NCBI GenBank assembly: GCA_002150815.3 | Contig: NDFF03000013.1 | Location: 248,001-312,000, forward strand | Origin: Grammothele lineata | Lineage: Eukaryota; Basidiomycota; Agaricomycetes; Polyporales; Polyporaceae | Reading direction: 5' to 3' | Length of the DNA: 64,000 nt | Shown: positions 19,813 to 33,800 of the stretch, piece after piece | Layout of the letters: the number at the start of each line of letters is the position of its first letter | Position numbering within the stretch: the first letter of the stretch is position 1 | Notes under the pieces: generated by a model | Databases searched by the model: none | What the model was told of the DNA's origin: nothing | The model's input: only the letters and a program-made list of their open reading frames with translations | Program-made: the position numbers and the translations under genes

Positions 19813-22800
19813 TCAGAATGGATAACGTACCCTTTGCTTAATGCCACCGTCGAAGGGCAGGCGCGTTGACCCTCCGCTCAACCAGGAGTCGACCTCGGCG
19901 GCGCAGCGACGACCTTCCTGGATGCCCCAGACAATGAGGGACTGTCCACGCCGACAGTCGCCAGCCGCGAATACGCCCTCCACGTTCGTCGAGTATTTCT
20001 GTCAAAGGGTGCTTATCAACGAATGAAACGTCCATGTAAGGCATATGCATACGTTAGGTGGCGTCTGGATGTTGCTCCTCGCGTCCTGCTTAACGCCGAT
20101 GGACTTGAGGAGCTCAGCCTCAGGGCCGAGGAAGCCGAGCGCAAGGAACACGAGCTGCGCAGGGAAGAATTTCTGCGAGCCTGGCACTTCCTCCATCTTC
20201 CAGCGTCCGCCGCTGTCCTTCGTCCACTCGACGCGAACAGTGTTGAGGCCCTTGAGCTTGCCTTCCTCGTCGACGACGAAATCCTTGGTCGAGATGCAAT
20301 ACTCGCGCGGGTCGCTGCCAAAGTGCGCCGCGACCTCCGTGTGGCCGTAATCGGTCCGGAAGATGCGCGGCCACTGCGGCCACGGGTTGTCGCGGCCGCG
20401 CGACGCGGGCGGCTTCGGAAGGAGTTCGAAGTTCGTGACCGACTTCGCGCCGTGCCTCATGGCAGTACCGATACAATCGTTTCCAGTGTCGCCACCGCCG
20501 ATGACAATGACATCCTTGCCCTTGGCGCTGATGTAGCTGCCGTTCTGGAGCTCAGAATCAAGAAGAGACTTGGTGTTGAGCTGAAGGTACTCCATCGCGA
20601 AGTGGATGCCATCGACCTCGCGGTTGGGAATCTTGAGATCACGCGGCCAAGTGGCGCCCGTGGCGAAGATGACAGCGTCATTCGCCTCGCGGAGCTCGTT
20701 GGCGTCAATGTCCTTTCCGACGAATGTGTTGGGGACGAAAGTCTACAGACACGAGGTGAATGGACGCGAATAGATACATGTCAAGGTGTAGAACTTACCA
20801 CACCCTCCGCCGCCATGAGGTCGATACGGCGCTGGACGACGCCCTTATCAAGCTTCATGCTATAGGTGACGTGAACACAACGTCCAGAAGTAGATGGAAG
20901 ATCACTTACTTCGGGATACCATACATAAGCAAACCGCCCATACGGTCGTTGCGGTCGTAGACAGTCACCCAGTGACCGGCCTTGTTGAGCTGGTCGGCGG
21001 CAGCAAGTCCAGCAGGACCTGAGCCGATAATGGCGACCTTCTTTCCAGTACGGAACTGAGGGACCTTCGGTGCCATCCAGCCCATCTCGAAGCCCTGAAA
21101 CGTATCGTCAGCACGGTCGTCGTGAATGATGTTGGACCGAACGCACCTTGTCGATAATCGCGCACTCGATGCTCTTGATGCCCACAGGCTGCTCGTTGAT
21201 GCCTAGCACGCACGCGCCCTCGCACGGCGCTGGGCACACGCGGCCCGTGAACTCGGGGAAGTTGTTCGTCAGCAGGAGCCGGTTGAGCGCGTCCTGCCAC
21301 TGGTTCTTGAACACGAGGTCGTTCCACTTCGGGATCACGTTCGAGATCGGGCAGCCCGTGTCGCTCTGGCAGAACGGCACGCCGCAGTCCATGCACCGCG
21401 CGGACTGGTACTTGAGCTCGTCGTCCGTGAGCCGGTGCGAGATCTCCTTCCAGTCCTTGACCCGCTTGCGAGGGGGCCGGTACGCTTCCGTGAGTCGCTT
21501 GTACTTCATGAACCCACGCGTCTTGTCAAGCTTGCTCAGCCGGTTCTTTGTCGTCGCCTCGTCCACGAGCGAGTCCTCGACATCGTTCACAGCGGGCTCG
21601 ATACGCGCACGAGACTGCGCGCGGCTCATGCGTGACAGGGGCTCCTTGGGCAACAGTAGGTCCTCCAAACCGGATGCGAGGTCGACCTGGCTGGCAGTGC
21701 GTGAAGGGACGAGGTCGATAACACTCTGACGAAGCTTCTCCTCCTTGATCTTCATCGCCTGCTCCTCGAGCACACGCTTGTAGTCGTTGGGCATGACGCG
21801 GACGAATAACGGGAGCAAGTGATGGAAGTCGTGGAGGACCCGGTCCGCAACCTCGGAGCCGGTATAGTGGCGGTGGTCCTCGATGAGCCCACGGAGCTCC
21901 GCGATCTCCTTGGGGTCCGTGACCTTGCCGAGCTCGACCATCTCCATGTTGACTTTGGACGCGAATGTGTGCGCAGTGTCGAGGACGTACGCGATACCGC
22001 CGCTCATCCCGGCCGCGAAGTTGCGCCCGGTGCTACCGAGGACGACGACGCGGCCGCCCGTCATGTATTCGCAACCGTGATCGCCGGTGCCCTCGACGAC
22101 CGCCTTCGCGCCGGAGTTACGGACTGCGAAACGCTCGGCCGCGATACCCCGGATGAACGCCTCACCGGACGTAGCGCCGTACAAGCAGACGTTGCCAATG
22201 ATGATGTTCTCCTCGGCCTTGAATGGTGACTGTTTTGGCGGGTAGACGATGAGGCGACCGCCAGACAATCCCTTCCCGACGTAGTCGTTCGCGTCGCCCT
22301 CGAGCTCGATGGTGATTCCAGGGGCGAGGAACGCGCCCATAGACTGGCCCGCAGAGCCACGCATGCGGATATGAATGGTGTCCTTCGGGAGACCCTCCTC
22401 TCCATACAACTTCGAGACTCTATACGAGAGCGACGTGCCAAGCGCACGGTCGGTGTTGGTGACGTCGCACTCGATGTGAACAGGGAGGCCCTGGGTGAGC
22501 GCAGGCTCAGACTCGTCGATGAACTTGTTGTCGAGGCGGATGTAAAGCTTGTGATCTTGGGGACGGACGCGGTAGGTAGCAGCTCCGGGGCGCATCTGCC
22601 AGGCAGGCTTAAGGATAGCGCTGAGGTCGAGGTGGGCGGTCTTCGGCGTCCGTAACTTCTCGTCGACCTTGAGCATGTCGGCGCGCCCAACCATCTCGTT
22701 GATCGTACGGAACCCGAGCTTGGCCATGTAGCGACGGAGGTCCTCAGCAATGTAGTAGAAGAAGTTGATGACCTGCTCAGGCTGACCCGCGAACTTGGCG

Positions 22801-25800
22801 CGGAGTTGAGGGTCCTGGGTAGCGATACCGACAGGGCAAGTGTTCACTATGACAGTCGTATTTAGTAAAAGCACAGTTGGAGAAAATCGTTTAGAACTCA
22901 CAGTGGCACTTTCTCATCATGATACACCCCATCGCAATAAGAGGCGTCGTCGCGAAACCCCACTCCTCCGCCCCCAGCAAACACGCGATCGCGATATCGC
23001 GCCCCGTGCGGACCTGTCCATCCGTCTGCACGGTGACACGCCCGCGGAGGTCGTTGAGCACGAGCGTCTGGTGCGTCTCCGCTAGACCCAGTTCCCACGG
23101 TAAACCCGCGTACTTGATGCCTGTCCAGCGCGAGGCGCCCGTACCGCCGTCGTGGCCCGAGATGAGAATGTGGTCCGCCTTCGCCTTCGCGACGCCACTG
23201 GCGACGATGCCAACGCCGACCTCAGAAACGAGCTTCACAGACACGCGAGCGCGGGGGTTCGAGCACTTGAGGTCGTAAATGAGCTGCTTGAGGTCCTCGA
23301 TCGAGTAGATGTCATGGTGTGGTGGAGGCGAAATCAGGCCGACGCCCGCGGTCGAGTGACGCGTGCGCGCAATCGACGTCGACACCTTGTGTCCCGGCAG
23401 CTCTCCTCCTTCGCCTGGTTTGGCTCCTTGTGCCATCTTAATCTGGAGCTCGTCCGCGTCCGCGAGGTAGTTTGAGGTGACACCGAAGCGCCCGGACGCA
23501 ACCTGCTTGATCGCGGAGCGCATCGTGTCACCGTTGGGGAGCACCTGCGAACGTTCGGCGTCCTCTCCACCCTCGCCCGTGTTCGACTTGCCGCCGAGAC
23601 GGTTCATCGCGACGGCGAGGGTCGAGTGGGCCTCCATCGAGATGGAGCCGTAGGACATGGCGCCCGTGACGAAGCGGCGGACGATCTCGTTCCAAGGCTC
23701 GACCTGCTCGATCGGGATCGGGGTCGCGTTCTCGAAGCGGAAATCGAGGAGGCCGCGGAGGTGGACGGCCTTGGTCTGCTCGTTCGCGTTCGCCGCATAC
23801 GCGTCATATGCACCCTGGTTCTTCTCGCGGACCGCGTCCTGGAGGTTTGCGATGCCCGCGGGGTCGTTGATGTGAGCTTCGCCGCCAGACCGCCAATGGT
23901 ACTCTCCGGACTCCGGCATGCCGGGGGGGAGGATAGTCTCGCGAGAGGGCCAGCCGCGCTCGTGCATCTCGAAGGCGTCCATAGCGAGAAGGTCGAAGGT
24001 AGCGCCCTGTACACGGCTGGCCGTGCCAACGAAGCACTTTTCGATAACCTCGGTGTGGAGACCGAGCGCCTCGAAAATCTGCGCACCCTTGTACGACTGG
24101 AGGGTGGAGATACCCATCTTCGACATGACCTTGAGGATACCTCCATCGACGGAGTGACGGTAGTTGTCCATGAGGTCTTCAAGAGTCTTATCATCCTTGA
24201 CCCTGATAATCCAATGTCAGACATCAACGTGGCGGGGAAGGGCCGGTAAACTCACAGTCCCTCGCGAACGACCTTGTGAATACATTCCATCGTGAGCCAC
24301 GGGCAGATCGCGTCCGCGCCATACCCAAGCAAAACACAGAGGTGGTGCACTTCACGCGCTTCCGCAGTCTCGACCATGAGCGCGATTTTCGCACGCTTCT
24401 TCTGTGAAACAAGGTGGTGGTGGACACCGCCGCACGCGACGAGCGCAGACAACGCAACGCGCTCTGGACCCGTCTCGCGGTCCGAAAGGACGATGACCTT
24501 AATGCCGTCGTCGATCGCTTGCGTCGCCTCGCTGCACACACGCTCGAGCGCGAGCTTGTACCCCGGCAGGCCGTACTCCTTCGGGAACGTGATGTCGATC
24601 GTGCGCGACGGCCAGGTCGCGTACGCGTTCTTCAGGTTCTTCATCGCGTTCATCTCCTCAAGCGTGAGGATGGGCGACGGGAGGAGGATGCGGTGGCACT
24701 GCTGCGGGTTCATCTCGAGCAGGTTGCCCTCGGGCCCGACGTAGCACTCGAGAGACATGACGATAGACTCGCGAATGGGGTCGATCGGTGGGTTGGTGAC
24801 CTGGGCAAAGAGCTGACGGAAGTAGTCGTAGATCAAACGAGACTGCGTTGACATCGCGGCGAGTGGCGCGTCATTGCCCATGGAACCGAGCGCCTCTTTG
24901 CCGTCTTTAAACATGGGGAGCATGAGCAGGTTGAGCTGCTCCACGGTGTAACCGAATGCAAGCAACTTCGGGTCCACACTGAGGGAGTAGCTATCGATGG
25001 CGGGGTCGACGGACATAATACGCTGGACGCGCTTAACGATGGTCGGGACCTGAAGCATGTGCGACTCGACCCAGGACGCGAAGTTCTGCTTCCGCGCAGT
25101 CGTGCGCTTGAGCTCCTTATCGTCGACGATACGGCCCTCTACAGTGTCCACAAGAAGCATGCGTCCGGGTTTGAGGCGGCCCTTCTCGATGATCTTCTCG
25201 GGAGGAAGGTAGACCGCGCCGACCTCGGAGGCGCAGACGATGATGTCGTCGTTGGTGACGACGTATCTGCACGGGCGCAATCCGTTCCGGTCGAGGTTCG
25301 CGCCGCAATAACGTCCGTCGCTGAACGTGAAAAGGGCAGGTCCATCCCACGGCTCCTGGAGGCAGGCGGCCCAGTTGTAGAACGCCTTCTTCTCGGGCTC
25401 CATGATATCGTTGCCCTGCCACGCCTCGGGGATGAGCAGCATAATGGCCTCGGGGAGCGTCAGCACGCCATTCACGACGAGCAACTCAAGCACGTTGTCG
25501 AACGCGGCCGAGTCGGACCCGCCGGACTCGATAATGGGGTATAGGAGGTCAAGCTGGTCGCCAAACTGAGACGAAGAGAGGACGCCTTCGCGAGCGCGCA
25601 TCCAGTTCCTGTTCCCGCGTAAGGTGTTTATCTCGCCTTCGCGATGACGTCGATTCGCGTCAACTTTTTATCTAAGCGCCCATGTGCGGGGAGACAACGT
25701 ACCATTATGGGCGGCCCATCGCATAGGCTGAGCACGATCCCAGCTTGGAAAGGTGTTTGTCGAGAATCGGGAGTGAACGAGGGCGAAATGGGAGCGATAG

Positions 25801-26689
25801 AGGACATGGTTGAGGTCGTGGTAGTAGTTGTACACTTGAGGCGGCGACAGCTGTCCCTTGTAGACGATGTTCTTGGAAGAGAGCGAGCATATATAGAAGC
25901 CCTTCGAAAGGGAGCTTCACATACGGACGCGCGAATAGGCGAAAAGCAAACACAAAGAGTTGAGCTGACGTGCACGAACGTAGGAGAGAGCGAGGGAACA
26001 AACATAGTGTGTGTCGCGTGCTTCCTGAGAATGTAGAGTTGGCACTCGAAAAGCTTGGCATCGAACGCGCCGCCACGGGGGGCAATGCCCTCTCCATAAT
26101 GAGAACGCAGAACGACGAATGGCTGGAGAATGGCAGGCTCCTTGCTGGCCGCGGCAGGGCCAAGAATGGTGCCGTCTGTAGGGACCTCTCTCCAGCCAAG
26201 GACGCGAAGGCCAAGGTCGGCGGCAGTCTTGGAAAAGACGGCTTGCTGCTGCTGGAGGCCGACGGGGTTGTTCGCCTTGAAAAAGACGTTACCGACAGCG
26301 TACTGGCCTATCTCGGGAAGCTCGCAACCGATCTCGCGCTCAGCCTCGCGCTTGAAGAAGAGATGAGGGATGCCAGTCATGACACCGGCGCCGTCGCCGT
26401 CACGGCTGTCTGCGCCGGTGGCGCCACGATGGGTCATGGCGCAGAGAAGCTGGCGGGCATCGGAGACGATTTTGTGGGACTGGTCGCCTTTGATATGACA
26501 GATAAAACCGACACCACAGGCGTCCTTTTCGAATTCGTTCATGTACAGACCCTGGCTTGCGGGCAGGGAGGCGTCCCACGAGGAGGGGTCGCGCTGGACT
26601 GCGTCGAAGCCATGATTCTCATGAATTTCAGATGCGGGGAGAGAAGATCGGAGAGTAGAGGGTTCGGCGTGGCAATCAACGATAGCCAT
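19813..26689 (-). CDS. GLT1: NADH-dependent glutamate synthase (GOGAT)
   Basis: Nine exons (26689-26004, 25914-25703, 25636-24256, 24202-22902, 22846-21147, 21094-20910, 20859-20799, 20742-20053, 19998-19813) total 6402 nt, giving 2133 aa, the usual length of the fungal enzyme. It converts glutamine and 2-oxoglutarate to two glutamates with NADH. The N-terminal amidotransferase nucleophile is Cys58 in EKDACGVGF, after a 57-residue propeptide. The FMN domain holds the 3Fe-4S ligands in [12 protein letters not shown]. The NADH part has ferredoxin-like cysteines ([10 protein letters not shown]), [10 protein letters not shown] and GGGDTGNDC. Splices restore [12 protein letters not shown] and [13 protein letters not shown]. 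The start at 26689 ([10 protein letters not shown]) is preferred; an in-frame ATG lies further up at 26869. It takes part in ammonium assimilation. Confidence 0.97.
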
Positions 26690-28404
26690 AGAACGATAGG
26701 AGATCCCTGGTCGGTCGAATGGGGAAGACGGCCGGAAACGCGTGCTGATGGAGGAGTGAGAGCGCGGGTCGAGATGCGCGGAGAAGGTGGACGGTGGGCA
26801 GCGGGCGTCGAGGACGAAAGGACGGAGGTGGTGGTCGAGGAGAGAGCACCGAGGAGATGAATGCGCCACCAGAGAGGATGCAAATTTCAGCCCACGGTCG
26901 AGTCAGGCTCACGTTCGCGCTAGAGAACTCAGCGAACTGGAGCAGAACGGACGGCGACTTCGCGTTCAGCCCTCCGCCGGGGCTCCGGGCCCCTCCGGAA
27001 ACGCCCAAGATCACCAGATCGCTCTGGGGAACCGTGAGATCCAGTCTAGATTCTCCATCACATTACTCACGCCCGCTCACCCATTGGCCCGTGGGACTTA
27101 GGTCGGACCTTACCATCTTTAGCTTAGCGTTATTCCGGCGTCCCTGGCTGTAAAATGGCCGACCGCCGCAACACCGCTCGACCGCCGCAACCTCCTTCCG
27201 CCTCTTCTGCTACACCGACCATATTACGGACAAATGGAGGGTAGAGAATCTCACAGATCCTGTGGGTTATTTGTTGGCTGAACAGGAGGGACAGCCGATA
27301 AAGAAGTCATCTTGAAGCCTCAGCGACTGCTCACAGGCAGACAGAAAGTGTCCAAGACGTTTCATGTGATACTGTAGTCGGAGCGCGTACCAGTAACGTC
27401 ATATGTACGTTTAGTGCGACCAGCAGGGGGTGTAAGCAGTGCTATGAGTGCCCGTTGTACCTATGTCATCCAACACAAGGGTGCGGATTAAGGGTTGGGC
27501 GACACCCAAGTTATCGACGATCCTGCCGAGTTCCGTCTCTACCAATCATGCATCGCATCAAGATTCCTACAAGGAGCGTCACTGCGACGCTCGCCTAGCC
27601 ACTGCAGCGCTCGTAATTTTTCACGAGGCGCGTCGAACGATACTCGCCGGAGTGTCTTGGACGAGTACTGCGCAAGACACGGCTACTCTCAGGAACGCCG
27701 AACGCGCGGCTGTACCGAACGCTTAAGGCACCGTGTTCAAGGTAGCATGCGTTTGATCCGCCACAGGAGTGTTCTATAGTCCAGTTCTGCATCTGGTTAG
27801 TAGAATAGTGACGGCGTATGGGGTTGAAGGGGTCCTGACTCAAAGTGAAGATGCGACAGTGGTAACGTTTCGGCGTGTAGTCCAGTGACAGCAATGGAAC
27901 ATCGGATCATGGACAGTTGCGACGGGCACGGAAATATGATGCAGCAGGCGGTAGATTCGAGAGGGAATGTAAGAAGGAGGTTGCTCGTCGCTCTTTGTTT
28001 AGTCTCCGCTCTCATGGACTTGCTCGAACGCCAACGGCTACCACAGAGTATCTTCGATATACGCGTTCAACTCTGGGAGAAGGGTCCTGGGCGCGATGAA
28101 ATACACTCTCGTCAAGATGATTTCTTCAAGCCGCAGGTATCGGCCTTCAAATGGGAGACAAGGGAGCTGGTCGGGTCTGTCGACGTCATTGTGCAACGCC
28201 TCCGGGCTGGAGGAGAGGAGTTGACATGCCTGTATACATCCAGTTTTATCAATCAAGAGGTTTAAACAGAATGCATAATTCGGAGTCTACCTCAATTTCC
28301 TCCACGTAGCGAGCAACACAGCCAGCCTCGGCCCATGCGTCCATCGCACCGCCTTGGCTAGGAATGAGGAAATGAGGTGGGGCTACCCGAGGCCAGCCCG
28401 CGAC
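26690..28404. other. Intergenic, GLT1 promoter region and unassigned sequence
   Basis: The GLT1 upstream region includes a minus-strand CCAAT (27083-27087). The rest (about 27.1-28.4 kb) has short frames on both strands. One minus frame (28256-28038) contains a leucine-rich segment that faintly resembles F-box/LRR proteins, but no coherent gene can be built. Confidence 0.4.
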
Positions 28405-30158
28405 CTATAAAGGGCAATGAGATACAATGTCGCCCCTCGCCGAAGTTATGAATCCCACCTGAAGCTCAACATCATACGTTGCTGTTTCTTCAATCTGTTC
28501 TTCTGTGATTGACGCTTCTTTCGCTTTCTGACAGGTTGCGGCCGAGATAAGGCGCGGACGCGAGCGCCGTCGAATCACTCTGTCGCTGGACGAGGGTTTT
28601 CGGACCCTCTTCAAGGAGATGCCGTAGTCCAGTCTCGTGTAGTAGCTGCAATATGGGTCGTCCTTTCGCGGTCTAGGTCCTTCCTGCGGCAGGGGAATTA
28701 TGGTGGTCCACAGATTGGCATCTGAATCTGCGAACAGCGACGGCCATGGTAAAAAACATGTGCAGCTAAGACGCGGTGACACGCACATGGCCGGACGTCC
28801 ACGGTGAGGATGTCCTTGATCGCGGGCAGCTTTGTCAATAAGCGCATCCGCCACCAATCTTCGCGCGCGCGGATACTCGCGGGGTGCTCGTACACGCAAA
28901 TCCAGAATTGTCGAAGGTCGCTTCTGAGACCTGGTTTCTTCTCCAACGCGCGGATCATCTTCTTTGACCCCAGGATCTTCAACATATCGTATCGACTTGT
29001 GCCGTACCCCGAGCGAGAGGGAATGAGAGTGATACGCAGGATTGCCAGTTGGTGAGAAAACAGCCTGAGGCGATCGATGAAAGGCGCGAGGAAGGTGTAC
29101 ACGGGAGTGCGTTCGCCCAACCCGTGGTGTTTGACGTCCGCAATCGTTTCGATTTCTAGGGTAACCAGGGAGGGAACGTTGGCTGCGCAGTGCATCAGGT
29201 CCTCTAGGGTTTGAAATAAGCCATGTGGATGTTAACAGAGGTTCCCGTATGCCAGACGCATTACAGCCACTCACCCTCCGAGACTATCTGAGAAGCATAG
29301 AAACGCAGTTTGAGAGCTGTTATCGACCTGATACCGAGAGTACTTCCTGGGGGCGGGAGATAACTGCCGAACACCATAGAGCCATACTACCAGTAGAGCA
29401 CCACGCGTAAGACATGTGTCAACCAACTGCTAGACGGTACAAGAAACATAACTGACCGAAACTTCAAATGACGTCACGGTCTTCAAACGATCGGCGAGCA
29501 ACACCGCTGCACGAATGTGAGAACTTTCCTTCCACCGCGTTTGTTCCACCGAGCGCGCCTTTTCTAGGCGCGGATTTTTTAGAGGAAGAGGGGGTAGGTT
29601 GAAAATATGAACGCTTTTAAGGCTCTTGAAGCATCCTAATAGACGGAAGAATTGCGCTGCCGTGGCCGCAGGAATGTGATGTCGCCATTCCACGTGAGTG
29701 ATATGCGAGAACTGGTTCAGCACTCTGGGATAACTCGGGGGGTATTTTGATAGGTCGACGGCCGCGCTGACTTCGAGGCGACGTAGACTGGGCAGGTAGG
29801 GGCACAAAAGCGCGAATGGTAGCCCCGCTCTCGCAGGCGTGAGCGTCAGCACCTCCGTGAACGTTCCGAGGAGTCTAGCAGCGCGCAACGTGCGGTGGAG
29901 GGCGTGAGTCTGATCCGCCGTCGAGAGTCGAATGTGTCGATACAAGTTGCGTCGAGCGCGGTGCCACCAATCGACGCAGACGCGTGCGCAGATCGCAAGG
30001 AGCGGGTGATCGGGATGTGGATCCGCGCCAATGAGGTCGATGATATGCTCGAACACCTCCACAGGGACATACTTCTCAAATACCGTGGAGAACGGCAACG
30101 GGGAGGTGTGACGAGAAGTAGAGTGGGATGAGATGCAGGTCAGGGCGGAGGAAGACAT
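28405..30158 (-). CDS. F-box protein
   Basis: Four exons (30158-29457, 29386-29275, 29203-28787, 28727-28405) sum to 1554 nt, giving 517 aa. After a Ser/Thr-rich start comes an F-box-like stretch with the pattern VPVEVFEHIIDLI...LLAICARVCVDWWHRAR, which in the family binds Skp1 in an SCF ubiquitin ligase. The remainder is Leu-rich with LRR-like segments (LPSLRRLEVSA, FKSLKSVHIFNLP), likely the target-binding part. Introns are 70, 71 and 59 nt, and each junction restores frame (for example VSE-EDLMHC). Such proteins are numerous in Agaricomycetes. The start at 30158 (MSSSALTC) is the ATG nearest upstream of the F-box segment; an upstream in-frame start at 30314 is possible. The target is unknown. 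Confidence 0.75.
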
Positions 30159-30824
30159 TGCAGGGGCGGGGGAGAACTCACAGAACACCTTCTCCAGCCT
30201 GATATCGACCCTACGTTGGTTCTTCGGCTGTGCTTGAGAGAACATGTCAAGTTCGCACTGGCGGTGCACTGCCAGGCCCCGATAGGTGTCCTCAGCTACA
30301 TGCTCTTTCCGCAAGCCTATATGGAAGTCTTGCTGAGTTGCGTCATACTCTCGTAGATGCGGATAAAGATGCTACATAAGAACAGGTTGGTTTTGAACGT
30401 GAGCGGGGGAGGCAAGAGCGGAGATCTGAGACGCCGGCCCATCAGCCTCAGCTTCAGGCTTAGCCGCTTAGACAAGAAGGCGCGTTAGGCCATAAGCTCG
30501 AAAGGTCGAATTTCCAGTACTCATGATGCTATGAAAGCCTGAAGGGAGTTTGTTGTGTCGCGGTATTCTACTCTTTAGATTAGCGAGGCATGCCAGTGAA
30601 GAGGGAAGAAAGGAAATCTATGTTCATTATACTTTAACAATTGTAATACACAGGGAGCGCGTGAGTACGTAGTCATGATGCTGGTATTCGTGGAGGGGAT
30701 CGTATCAATATCCGATGATGCAAACTGCGAGCGGACCCCTTGTCTACTGCTGTAACCTCGAAAGCACGAACGACGAAAGCGATGCCGGGCGCCGAATGGA
30801 CGTCCAGACCGGCAGCGAGAGAGC
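30159..30824. other. Intergenic, no supported gene
   Basis: Upstream region of the F-box gene and 3' flank of ATP-citrate lyase. No domain-bearing frame or RNA gene is seen. Confidence 0.5.
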
Positions 30825-33800
30825 TCACTGCATCTTTCCGAGCACCCGGGGCTGAGCGACATCGGCCATGTTGATGAAGATGTCATCGGCGGGGTGACGG
30901 TAGAGAGGAGCACGGAGGCGCTTCTGGTCAAGGTGGTGGCCGATGAAACCGATGCTGCGACCAAGCACAAAGAGACCGTTGAGAGTACCGATCTGGACAT
31001 ATTGCCGTCAGACTGAATCCGAAGACATTTCAAAAGACTAAATCAAACCTTAATGTACTCGTCAGCCTCATCAGGGGTGAAGGCACCACTGTCACGGAGC
31101 AGGTCGACGAAGCAGACGGCGATGCAACCATCGACGTTGAGGATAAGAGTGTCCTTCTTCGACGTGGTGACCTTCTCGACGGCGAGGGCGTAGTCGAGCA
31201 GGCTGTGGCTCGGGAAGTGCTTGCGAACGTACTCCTTGACGAGCTCGACACGGAGATCAGGGTTGTTGACGCTCTTGATCTTGTGGCCGATACCCGAGAC
31301 TACAGGAGTTGTTAGTGTGAGATGTCGTAGCCCGAGTGAGAGATTACAACGTACTGAGCTTGTTCTGCTTCCTGCAAGTGTCGACGAACTCGCGAGGCGT
31401 GAGGCCGGTGTCACGAGCGTTCGAGAACATCGACGCGGCCTCGTCAAGCGCACCACCGAAGCGGGAACCGATCGTAAGGAGACCAGATGCGAGCGACGAG
31501 ATGAGGTCCTTGCCAGCACGAGTTGCGACGATCGTGTTCATGGCACTGTGAGTTAGGTTAGACGATGTTTGTTCACGAGACGTAGTAGGACATACCCGGA
31601 TACGGCAGGACCGTGGTCGGCGGTGAGCATGAGCACCATCTCGATGAACTTCGTAGCCCATGGAGGGAGGCGGCGCTTGAACCAGAGCAAGCTGACGACA
31701 CCACCAACGCCGATGTCCTCCTTGAAGACGTCCGAGATGCGCATGCCGGCGTACAGGAGCTCCTGGCCACGCTCGTCGGAGATCGTGGAGATGAACGCCG
31801 CGGGCTTGCGGATGAGGCCGAGCTCCTGCGCCCACTTGTAGTCCATGGGGATAACGGGGGGCTCGCGTTCGGCCTGAGGCTTGATCGTGCCGACGGAAAC
31901 GAGGCGCTCGTACGTCGCCTTGAGCACCTCGGGGAGGTCCTCGAACGTCTCGGGAACGATGAAGCCCGCGGCACGCATTGCCGAGTTCTTCGCATCGGCG
32001 GTCTCCATGTCGGAGTTCGCCATCGAGCCGGCGTGGCCGAACTGGACCTCGGTCGTGAACATCTTCGCGCAAGTACCGATGGCCCAGGCGACGATGGGCT
32101 TCTTGATGATACCCTTCTTGACGGCCTCGATGACGCGGTACTCCTCGATACCGCCGACCTCACCAAGGAGGACGAGCATCTTGCAGTCGGGGTCCTGCTC
32201 ATAGCGAAGCAAGTGGTCGATGAACGTCGAACCGGGGTAGCGGTCGCCACCGATAGCGATACCCTCGTAGGTACCGTTGGTGGAGAGGGAGAGCATGTTG
32301 TTGAGCTCGTTCGACATACCGCCAGACTTGGAGACGTATCCGACGGAGCCAGCGCGATAGAGCTTGGAAGAGATGATGTTGTCCATCATACTGAATAGAA
32401 GAGTCAGTCTTCAGCATACATGCGAAGAAGAGCAAGTAACTCACCCGCCAGAGTTACCGATACGGAAGCATCCAGGCTTGATACCACCGACCGTCGCGGG
32501 ACCGATGATGAGGACGCCCTTCTTCTGCGCCAGGTGGAGGATCTCACGCGCGTGCCGCTCGGGAACACCCTCAGCAATGAGAGCGATGCTCTTGATCTGA
32601 GGGAACTCGAAGATCTCGAGCGTGCTGGAGTAAACACTACGCGAAGACGCGAAGTTGACGACGACATCGACGTCGGGGTGCTTCTTCACGGCCTCAGCGA
32701 CGCTGGTGTACACGGGGAGGAGAGTCTCCTTGGTGCCCCAGTAGAACTTCTGGATGTGGTGGCCGCCGAACGGGTAGATCATCGCTGCGACGCTGGGTGT
32801 CTCGCGGCCGCAGGAGTAGTCGAAGTCGAGCATGCCCTGGATGGCGCGCGGCTGGAGGCCGTACACGAACGAGCGCGTCTGCGCATCGAACGGACGGTAA
32901 GCGGGGCGCGAGTGGGGTGACGTCTTCTTGTCGAATGAGACGATCTGATCCTGAGGCTGTGTGCGCTCGCCGTCAGGGCCGATGGAGCCAACGGTGGGCT
33001 CAGCTTCGAGGTTCTCGCCAGCGGCAGCAGCCTTGGGGGAAGGGGGGCTGAGAGGTGTGGCAGCGATGGATTGGATGTTGTTCGACTGCTTGCTCGCAAC
33101 ACCAAGCGCGAGAGGCACGATGGCGGTGATGTGGGTGTCGGGGCCGTAGACCTTGATAGGGACGCCGAGGGACTCGCCGAGGAGACGCATGGCCTTGAGA
33201 CCCTCTTGGTAGTTCGGGCCACCACGACGAACGTAGATCTTCACTTGGTGGTTGATGAGGGGTGTCTTGTACTCCTTGAGCGCGCGGATGATGCCCTTGA
33301 AGGTCGCCGCAACGTTCGTGAAGTTGGCAATACCACCACCGATGATTAGAACCTTGCCGTCGGAGCGGGGCGCGCCGCGAGTCATGAGGTCAACTGCATA
33401 CATACTGTCAGACAAGCACTACACAACAAGAGGTATCCAAACTCACGGATGGTCTTCGCGTACTCGTATGTCTGACCCTCAGACGGGGCACCGGAGTACT
33501 CGCCGTAGTTAGCGAGCTCGTGCGCGAAGCCGTGCGCTGCGATGGCGTCGGAGTAAACGACCGAAGCACCACCACCGGCAACCATGGTCCAAATACGACC
33601 CTCCGCGTTCAAGACGGTGAGCTTGAGGGAAGCACCGGTCGAACCGTCGAGCTTCTGGATGTACGCCTCCTCCTTAGTCAAGTCACGACCGAAGGGAGCG
33701 GGCCAGACCTGAAAGATGCCAGTGTGAGAACGCAGAACCGCTTAATCCAGTTCGGTTGTGACATACCATGGGGGGACCGCGGTCAGCAGAGACAGCCTTG

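Noticed and set aside
27595..28265. Possible F-box/LRR remnant between GLT1 and the F-box gene
   Set aside because: A leucine-rich minus-strand segment is suggestive, but no start, domain or splice joins could be built. It may be a decayed gene or chance.
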